DNA of 64,000 nucleotides, from the NCBI GenBank assembly GCA_028673005.1, contig CM054113.1, positions 174,947,956-175,011,955 on the forward strand, written 5' to 3'. This stretch comes from Tanypteryx hageni. Its lineage: Eukaryota > Arthropoda > Insecta > Odonata > Petaluridae. This document shows positions 55,182 through 64,000 of this stretch, piece by piece; position 1 is the stretch's first letter, and each line of letters begins with the position of its first letter. Both the position numbers and the translations under genes were made by a program. A model generated the notes under the pieces. That model worked only from the letters and a program-made list of their open reading frames with translations. It made no database searches and was not told the origin of the DNA.

Positions 55182-55600
55182 GGATACCATATGTGCAGTG
55201 CAGTACAGCACAGAGCAGCCAGATTCGTAAAACAAAATTACGAACATAAGGAAAGTGTCACTTCATTATTGAGGGATTTGAACTGGGTACCACTGGAGGA
55301 TCGTAGATTGAACTCAAGGTTGCGGCTTCTGGAGAAATATAGATCGGAACGTCTAAAAGACGAGGTTGTAGGAATAATTGAAGCATAAACGTATATAGGT
55401 AGGAACGACCGTGACGATAAGATACGTGAGATCGATTGTAGGACGGAGCGTTATCTAGGCTCGTTCTTTCCGAGGACAATACGAGATCACAATAGAAATT
55501 TTCAACCTGCGATAGACAATCTTTAGGTAGGTTTTGGTGCATTGCACCCCCTGCCACCCACGAATTAGGTGAATTGCAGGGTAACATGTAGATGTAGATC
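55182..55600 (+). mobile_element. LINE family 1, 5'-truncated copy
   Basis: Coding relic VQHRAARFVKQNYEHKESVT, DLNWVPLEDRRLNSRLRLLE, a stop at 55386-55388, then TYIGRNDRDDKIREIDCRTE and FFPRTIRDHN. The 3' UTR (GCATTGCACCCCCTGCCACC) and TGTAGATGTAGAT tail end near 55599. One in-frame stop makes it inactive. Confidence 0.87.
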
Positions 55601-55871
55601 TGAAAATGAATAATAAACAACTTTTTAATATTATAACTTTATCAAAATGGGCTTTTCACCAATGATTTTAAGTAGCAAATATGGTATTATCCTTATTGAA
55701 CTTCACGGCTGGATTTCATAATGATTCGCGTAAAATGCTCTGTCGGGCTTATGCACCCGCGGATTGTAGTTCGCGCTCCCCGACTTAGATGGAAGTTGGC
55801 AGATGAGATATTAGATTGAGGTTGTATAAAAGTGTGTTTTACTCTCCACCCCGGAGAATCATTATTAAATA

Positions 55872-56303
55872 TTACTCTGGCTTTCATAGACAGAATAGTA
55901 CGGAACAGTACAGAAAAATTGCCTGAAACATGTTATTCATCAAAAGTTAGACCACAAGGAGAATACGCCTCAAGTATATGGGATCCATATAAAAAGGACC
56001 ATATAATTCAATTATAAAGAGTACAACGCAGATCAGCCAGATTCGTAAAATAAAAAGTACCAACATAAGGAAAGCGTCACATCATTACCGAGGGATTTGA
56101 AATGGATACCACTGGAGGACCGCATACTGAACTCAAGGTTAAGGTTTCTGGAGAAATATAGGTCGGAATGTACATATAGCAGAGGAAGTTTTAGGAATAA
56201 TTGAATGTTTGATGTTTGAGCTGATGGCGATGGCCACGCCCCCTCCGGAAGAAGTGCGATCTACCGATTTGCAGAACTGTAGGGTAAAATGTAGATGTAG
56301 ATA
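55872..56303 (+). mobile_element. LINE family 1, second copy in tandem, more decayed
   Basis: Starts further upstream in the RT (LAFIDRIVRNSTEKLPETCY, YASSIWDPYKKDHIIQL) and has several stops and shifts afterwards. It ends GGGTAAAATGTAGATGTAGAT near 56302. The overlapping part is closer to the 55182 copy than to other family members (both have CATAAGGAAAG and AACTCAAGGTT), so they are one subfamily. Confidence 0.85.
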
Positions 56304-56304
56304 G

Positions 56305-59239
56305 AGCTCTGTGATAATTCCGATAAACTCTACAAAAGGGATCCTTTCAAAGACGCAATCGATGAGTTCCTAGAACAATTTTTTTCTTCGCCGCTAGAGA
56401 GAGAATGCACCGACCGCGCGCAGCGAAAAAAAGCGACAAGAAACTTCCTCCTCTTGTATTTTTTTTTTACTCCGCGCTCTTGCACTCGCCCGCTCCATCC
56501 GGAAACCGGAAAACCACGTTTTCTGGTCTAGTTTACGAACCGTTCCCGGTTAAAGCGAGAGTCGCCTGAACTCGACTCTCACTTCTCAGTCACAGGTTGG
56601 TGATCCACGCCATGTGTAGACAGATACATAGCGTGAGTGCGTGTCGTGTTCACATACGTGTGCACATGTGTGCCATACAGTCGAAATCCGATGGCACGAA
56701 AATAATTCGAATTGCACAAGTCAATGCGTATGAATGGCTGCGGTAACCAACATCAATATCACTAGGGATCGAAAATTCGAGTCATAAGCGTTTCAGCTAT
56801 GGAGGATAAGGTGCAAATACGAACCTACATGTTTAGCGTGGAGAATTATTTTCTTGATAAAAGCCACATAGCATCAACTTTTTCAACCCTGCAATTCACG
56901 TGTTGAGGGGAGTTTCACAATGCATGAAACCATCTCGAATTCCAGTTTCGCCGGAAGAACGCTTTTTATTAAAATATGCGAGCTATTAGAGAACTATTTA
57001 CAGAACTTAGATTGTCGGTCTTAAAATGCTATACGCACAAGAAAAATATCTTAACATGGAATAGGTGTGTTTTATTAAAATAAATATCCCTTACCACGTG
57101 TCTTGGTGGACTGCGGGGTATAAATTGTAAATTTCTTCTACCTCCCTTGGGCCTACTGCTGAATATTATATTTTATTTTTATAATTAATAAAATATTAAT
57201 AACGAGAGGAGACTACGGCGAAGATGAAATATTGCATGTGTTTGTTCTTATTATAAATCTACCTTTCATTTGTATAACTACTGCAGTAAAATGCGTTATA
57301 ACATTGGTGTAATATTATTATTTTTATTGTTTTTTTAATGTGCCCCTCTAATGCTTTTGGCAATCATACTGGCCCCCACAGTCTGGAAGCTATTCACGTC
57401 ACTGATACACGTCGAGTCTTACATTTCTTCCGATAAAATAGGTCGGTTCCATCACAACAGCTTTATGAAGGTATATTAGATGAAGGATAGAGGATATCGA
57501 TAGAGAAAATTCATGGTATTTAATATGATTAAATACTGACGGTAATATGTACCTATGCAGCATCCTCTTATACAGCCTATCTGGTGTGCAGGTAGTTGAC
57601 CTTGGTATTTTGTCATAAATAGAGAATGGCAGCATGTATTTTAACAATAGCAAATCATCGCGTATGCGCACTCACACACGAACCCGTGCATACAGACGCA
57701 TATTATACATGTAACATTTGTGGAGTTGGGGAGGATAAGGGAGGTGGAACGCGAAAGACAGTATAGAGGGAGAGGTTAGCGACGTTTGCGTACTCCCTAA
57801 ACACACTGGCATTCCCCTTTCCCCGTGAGCGGCGTCATGAATGCGGAATGCGAATGGCTTATCGAGACGGCCTCTCGCAAGACCATCCTTATAACACACG
57901 CACGCGCACGTAGTTGTAAGTACTTTCTCCTTCCGAATCTGCCTTGCGGATGGAGAGAGTAAAAAAACCTACAGTTCTGCCTCCCATCGTCTCCTCGCTC
58001 CATCCAATGAAAATCAAAGCGGAGGAGAGTCTCAATTTTTTACGATAATGCAGTTCAATTTAATTTTCGCGGAAAACCATCTAAACTTGCAGTATTGTTT
58101 ACAATTTATTCACTGCAGTCTGCCAAGGCGTGTGGCATGGAGTAGCAAGCAGCAACCTATATTCTAAATATTATATTGCGCGGGGATCCTTTGTTTTTCG
58201 ATTTATTATCCTGTAAGTGATTGTTTTTTTTTCTCTGCGGCATAGTGCTGGCGATTTAAAAATAATTTTTGCATCCAGACTTTGTTTCCGGTAAAATATG
58301 TTTTTCATATGCGTTTCTGTTGGATATCCTCTCCGCGGATAGCTCTGTCCTTCATTTCTTCAGGAGTTCCAGTCTATAACATCATTTTGACATTTTTCTG
58401 TTATGATTCTGTCGGATTCAGATATGAGGCAAAACTTTTAAAAACCTTAACTACGCCAGTAGAGAGTTACATGGATCTTTAGTAGAATTTTCTCCGCTCA
58501 AATGCCATGTCGCAATGCAGAGATACCAGGTAAAATCTATCGACTGGAATTTACGCTCGCAACAAGAATGGCATTTTTAATTTATAGACGAAAATAAACC
58601 GGAGTGCATTTTAATTATTGCCTATGTTTTTAAGTCATGGGATCGTATTAAAAGACTCATTTATAGAGTCACTAAAGAGTCGTCGCGCCGAAAGACATGA
58701 ACGGAATGAGGAAGACAAAAAGAATGACAGCTTATGGACACGAATAAAACAACTCAGAGTGGTTGAAATGTAACATTTCACGACATCTTATATAAAAACC
58801 TCTGACGGAATCGAAAGACAAATTAACCGCCGCTAGGGATAACAGGTAGTAATAAACCATCCGCTGATTTCTATTCTCGTGACCTCAGGTAGCTACTGTA
58901 ATCATACCGGATTTCAGTGAAACGCATGATCTTGTGCAGGAAGTGTCTTGCTTGCAGCCTGCTCCATTGTGCCCTTTGGGAGTTCTTGAAAAATCAAGAA
59001 ATCCCTTCCGCGTCTGAAGTCATCTTACGACCACATAACGCGCTCTCGGGGGACCACCATCCAACCCCGGAAAACCGGGATAAAACTCGATCGACGTCCG
59101 CAATTACTTGCGATGCAATCACGAACCCAACTCATGTGCAAAACTTACTTTATTATAGAAAGCGAGCCTTAATTTCCGGTGCGCTTTTCCCGAATATTAA
59201 GATTCGTGGGATCTTAATGATTCTTTCTCTAAAAGGAAG

Positions 59240-59240
<1 letters not shown>
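56305..59240. other. No gene recognised
   Basis: 56395-56700 is GC-richer with a T run. 57600-57920 has many CACACACG/CGCACG phrases. No domain in any frame. Confidence 0.4.

Positions 59241-59243
<3 letters not shown>

Positions 59244-59333
<90 letters not shown>
59244..59333. repeat. (TA)n microsatellite, about 90 bp
   Basis: Longest uninterrupted TA tract in the window; a cruciform-prone site. Confidence 0.95.
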
Positions 59334-59338
<5 letters not shown>

Positions 59339-59339
59339 C

Positions 59340-62215
59340 TGTATTAACCCAACTATAAGATGGCATTTTTTTTACGTTTTTTTCAGTTAAGAGATTGGGG
59401 GTCGCCTTATATTCGAGAATAAAGAATTTAATAAATAAAAATAGTGACGGTTGTCATGACTAGCCCAGCATGGTTTAAATCACACTTACCTTTGCACTGC
59501 ATATTGTGATGAATATTTAAAGAGGTTCAAATAAAAAATAGCTCCAATAATCTAGTATGATTATTTTGCTTAAGAATGTCTTACATTTTTCCTCACATTA
59601 GCTTTCGTAAAGGGGAATCGTCTTATAGTCGAATAAATACGATATATAAAAAATACGAGCAAGTTGGAACGAGAAGTTTCTTTTTTTTTACCGCTAACTG
59701 CAGCAAGGCCGACATCTTGCGACCGTTCGAATCGTCGCGAAATGGCTAACGCGACGCGATGGCAGATGCCGCCAAAAAAAAACCTGGCCGTGGGGTTTAC
59801 GCAAATGACGTGTGTGCGCTTACGGGGTCAAACGAAAGGGCAAGGAATTGCCGATGAAAAGCGAAAGGGATGTAGTGGGAGGGGAGGTAGGAGGAGAGAA
59901 AAGCCTGGGAGGGGTAAGTAGGAGGAGATGACGACGACTCCGCTGGACTTCGTCCACCATACTGAACGAGGGAGCGAATGAGTGAGTGAGAGAAGAGGAG
60001 GAAGAGCTGAAGAAGCTTCGGGCAAAGGACTGAACAAGCTAATTGTAAGAAGAGATGTTCAGTCTATACTAGAATTCGTATTACGTAAAACGAAAATCCT
60101 TGTGCGAGGATTTGTTTATGAACGGACCTTTTTGTGAATTTTCTTCGGAGCCCTCACTGACTTCCTTATCTACAAGTCTCTCTTTCTATGTCTTTCACTC
60201 TCAGCCTTTGGCACTTTGGTGTCGTCTGCCGTATATTAAAGAGCTGGAGAATAGGTCAAAGGTCTAAGCGTCGCCGAAGAGACCAATGGCGAAATTAATT
60301 TCAGTCGAAGCGAGGCTGTGAGAATATTTTAAAAGAGTTTGGCACGACGGATGTCGAATCTAACCTTTGGAAATAATTTCAAACGATTCTACCGCAAGGT
60401 AGGGCATTTTTATTACGCAGTACAAAGGGCCAACTGGCTCATTCGAAGTAAGCTGCTGTTTTTTTAATCGATTCAAAAATACGCGACGGAATTTTTATCT
60501 CAACAAAAATTGTGATATGGAAAACATCGCACGCATGAATAAACGGCGACAATGGATCGAACAGTTTTCGCGAACAGCTGTTCCCTTTAGGTGGGATGGC
60601 AATACTCGGGGGTTCTAAAGGGCGTGGACCCTCAGCTTGAACATGAAGCGAATTATAATCGCGTGCGAAATCACTCACCTGTTGTTCTCTGTCCGCATTA
60701 CTAATCGCCGATTAATAAATGTTACCCGAGGAAACGCGCAATTGTAAGTGAAGTCCTCCAGATAACGAGGAACAGGCAAGGAAACCGCATCCTATAGGTA
60801 CCGAGAAAATTACCGCTTATGTAGGCAAGGCCGTGAAAAAAATAACGTCATTTAATGACCGCGATTTCAATTTCGCTGGCGCCGCAAGACATTCTGTCTC
60901 ATTCAGGAAGCTCTCCGCATAACAGAAGAGTCGGATCCTGCGAAAAAAGCAATTTATACTGAGAAAGGCAATAAGACGGGCGGGTTTCGTTCGGTCGGTT
61001 GCGCAAGCCTTAAACGTCAAACAAACGTGATAGAGGGAAGGCAAATGACTCAGCGATTCGAATATCGGGAAAACGCCTCCGTCCTTCAAAGAGTTCGGAC
61101 TCGTAGCTCGCAAGAGGCGAGTCCTGTAACGATAATTGCCCGCCTTCCCATCTGCAGGGATCCATTCGTCGAACGTATTTCATCATGAGAACGAGAGAGA
61201 AAGAGAGAGGATTTGATGAATATCTTCTTTTTGCGAGCGGTTCCGAGTTTTTTATTCTCTTTTTCTTTCGCTCGCAGCGTATACGATAACATTAATGGAC
61301 ACGCTAATGGGCTGCGTCCGCGCTAAAACCTCAGTTACCTATTTAGGGTTGAATAAATTCTCCATAAATGCCATGTAACAGTGGTCATCGCTGGTAGGTA
61401 CTACATGATTTGAAATATGATCAAGATGATTTCCCAAGCTAAAAAAAGAGAAAAAATCCTTGACATGGAGACGGCGGAGCCTGTCACTTGGAGACCGAAA
61501 ACATCCCACGCACCTAAGTTTTAAGCAGGGTCCAATCGGATAGGCCCCGTTTGGAGCACGTTGCAAAATGAGAAGGCAGAGGGAGAAAGACTATAAGTTG
61601 GCTATCGGTCACCACGGGGGACGAATTATAATCGCCGTGGCAGGGTTACCCAAATAGAAATTTTCACCAACATACACGACCTCTGCTGCAGGAGTGGGGA
61701 AGCGTGGAGGGGGAAAGGGAGAGAGGAGTGGGAGAAGAGGGGAGAGACATAATGAAGAGGTATGGGGGCGATGACTGGAAGGAGGACTGCGTTCCAGCTT
61801 TCACCTCGTCGACCCCTCGGGGTTCAGGAAGGGAAGGGGAACTCCCATCGCGGGTGCAAGCGGGCGCCCGCCGCGACGTCCGACCGAGCACTACAGTCTC
61901 AACCCAGGGAGGTGAGCGAGACGAGTAGCAAACGAGCATCCGAATTGGGCAAGGACCTCACCACATAGGAAGCCTTCGGAGAAGAAAGGCTTTTAGGAAG
62001 GGTCGAGAAAAATCAAGTCCGCCTACTATTTTGGGAAAGTAGTTCATCACGTGGTTTCGCATTGGTTTCCGATGTAGACTTGAATATCGTGGCTAACTTT
62101 TCCGAGAATCACTGCCGATGACTCAAAAGTTTCTTTCGTCGATAGCAAATCTGTGTTCTCATTAACCGCAAATATTGATTCGTGTGTAATTTCAGGAATT
62201 AATACCGATTCTTGG
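59340..62215. other. No gene recognised; GC-richer island at the right
   Basis: 59660-60050 is purine-rich with CpG. 61680-61990 is purine/GC-rich with CGCGGGTGCAAGCGGGCGCC-like sequence and a GTGAGC at 61912. It could be a promoter-proximal region, but no exon is supported. Confidence 0.35.
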
Positions 62216-62297
62216 AAGGAAAATTCTTGGGGACGTTTTCGGGCATTGCACCCACTGTCACCCACAACTGCTAAATTGCAGGGTATCTGTATATGAG
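62215..62297 (+). mobile_element. LINE family 1 3' UTR remnant
   Basis: GGGCATTGCACCCACTGTCA, CCCACAACTGCTAAATTGCA and GGGTATCTGTATATG. Only the 3' UTR phrase and a mutated tail remain. Confidence 0.65.
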
Positions 62298-62299
62298 AA

Positions 62300-64000
62300 C
62301 AGTTAAATTTTATTTCGGTTGGATTATTATTATCAGATTACATTATATTGCTATAAGTTTGTGGTGCTTTAAAGGCGGTTTTCAGCAGTTTCATTGCTTT
62401 GCTATGGCTTTATGTCTATAAAATTCCGACGGTTTAGTTCTATGTCCATGATTTTGCAATGAAATAAGTTTTCTTCGTCGACAACATTTCAATTTTTTGC
62501 GACTGCTAGTCTTCTTCCGTTCTTGAAAAACCAAGCTATGACAAATGTAAAAGCGCCACCTCATCAAGATTTATCATGTAAATGGAACCCTAACAAAAGG
62601 ACAAACATAAATGGATCGTATTAACGATATTGGCTAATGAAATTAAAATAACACCGTAAAAAAAAACTTCTTACTGCGTCTCGTAAATTATTCCACAAAA
62701 ACATGAATTTTCACGCGGTATACGGAGATAAAAAACACGAGAGATATCCATCGAGTTGTATTGATTTCGTAATGCGTTCAAGGGAAAATTGCCACCAAAA
62801 AGCCTTATACCACGAAACGCGAAAACCTAACATATGTAACAAATCATACTCCAATAAAATAAAGAAAAATATATCTATTTATGTAAACAATGTATCTAGT
62901 AATTATAATTATTAGTATTACTTAGGACATATATAGTGTAGTTTAGTAAGCCAGCCTTGTACAACCTTAAAGTTTTAACTTTATGTGTAATTCCAAATAC
63001 CCCATGTTAATTGAGCACTGCCCAACCGGCGTGGATGTTACCACGAGGGACAGCCTAAATGTCTGGTAGCTTATTACCACACAACTAGACTAGAGCCCAA
63101 AATATGCCGCGCGTCAAGAAGGAACTTGCTCCTCCCTCAGCTCCTCCTACTCTCTCTTTCTCTTGAATGAATCGGCGGTGGCTCCGATGACGTAAAAGGG
63201 ACCGAAAGGTCGCGTCACCTGTTACTTCATCCGTTCGATACGGACCAGTTATAACCCCCTGTAAGGGCGAAAATTGTGCGAGGCTATTTTTCTGCGTATT
63301 TCATTACTTGTAATTCGATCGCGTTCGCCCTTCATTTCTTCCAAAATTCCAGACAAAAAAATTATGACGCGTTATCGAAACATATTGCGTAGTGATATTA
63401 ACCTTTTTCGCGGGAAAATAGCTCGCGGGTGAGAGATATCATTTTACGAAGAGATAAAAACAGGCTCATATGTAGTCACCGTTGGCGAAATCCAGAAAAA
63501 TGTGAATCCCAAAACGAATCTTTCTATTTCTTTCTCCTCGCAAATGAAAAAAATGCAAGGAACGAGCGTTTCGCAGATCGTGTGTTAAGACCAGGTTGTA
63601 AAATTCCGGCGGTGAAATTATTTCAAGTTTTTCGGAGTCGTCTACTGTCCAATTTTGTTTCGGGTGAGCTTATCTATGAAAATGTAGAGAACGATTTTCA
63701 GTTTATTTTCTTATTTTTTCTTGCTGAGGAATGGAATAAGCAAGCTTTATTTGTTGAGTGAAATTATAGAATACAGTAGGAATTAATATCATTTATGAAA
63801 TGTTTCGCTTGATTCTTGATAAGGTAAAGGGCTAAATATTATAAAAGAAATATCTTACTTTGTAAATACTGGAATCTGAGTTTATAGAAGAAATAATCCT
63901 TTGACACAAATCATTTTACTTGGAATTTTAAGAAAGAAATTAAAATTCAGACGATGCTTTTGTCAGCATTAAATTGTCTTTTATGGACGTTATTTTTATT
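62300..64000. other. No gene recognised
   Basis: AT-rich except 63080-63260. The 110-codon frame at 63429-63761 has no recognisable domain; it could be an exon or chance. Confidence 0.4.

Noticed and set aside
60671..60760. Minus-strand donor-like GTGAGT with upstream frame
   Set aside because: No convincing acceptor on the minus strand and no domain in the adjoining frame.
1..64000. CRISPR arrays, bacterial operons, phage genes or plasmid features
   Set aside because: Base composition, retroelement types, the tRNA and microsatellites all indicate animal nuclear DNA; no regularly spaced repeats of CRISPR type were seen.

Overview
This is an AT-rich animal nuclear window, most likely from an arthropod, with no bacterial features. 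The evidence is 5'-truncated LINEs of CR1/L2 type with (TGTAGA)n tails, Penelope-like retroelement ends, many short hAT and pogo-like elements, tRNA-derived SINEs, long (TA)n microsatellites and an arthropod-type tRNA-Met. The species cannot be named from sequence alone.

Layout. 0.5-3.1 kb: the longest LINE copy (family 1), broken in the reverse transcriptase (RT). 4.3-5.5 kb: a tandemly duplicated repeat with a hAT MITE inserted in its first unit. 5.5-6.0 and 12.1-12.6 kb: two Penelope-like 3' ends on the minus strand, each with a GIY-YIG relic. 11.5 kb: a pogo/Tigger-like MITE with TA target duplication. 12.0-14.8 kb: an 80-bp inverted repeat enclosing the second Penelope relic and a tandem repeat. 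16.5-17.3 kb: a nonautonomous DNA element. 18.3-19.3 kb: a hAT MITE and an RT fragment between two TA microsatellites. 24.0-25.2 kb: an eroded hAT transposase. 32.1-33.4 kb: a second LINE family plus a third LINE's C-terminus. 34.8 kb: a fragment of a repetitive uncharacterised protein family. 42.0-42.4 and 53.4-56.3 kb: more family 1 LINE ends. 49.97-50.29 kb: a very clean hAT MITE.

Genes. The firm gene is tRNA-Met(CAT) at 52277-52349. Just upstream, four plus-strand segments (47071-47191, 48364-48483, 51197-51319, 52175-52246) have splice-site-like borders, share one compatible reading phase, and end in a stop followed by AATAAA. I propose them as the 3' end of an unrecognised protein-coding gene whose translation resembles an ASH/MSP-type Ig-fold domain. 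This is inference and needs transcript support.

Most other long open frames lie in pyrimidine- or purine-rich low-complexity DNA and are not believable genes. Two observations stand out: the candidate gene, and a short foldback repeat family present at seven places (near 8.2, 9.5, 16.1, 26.8, 39.9, 50.4 and 54.8 kb) that matches no element I can name.
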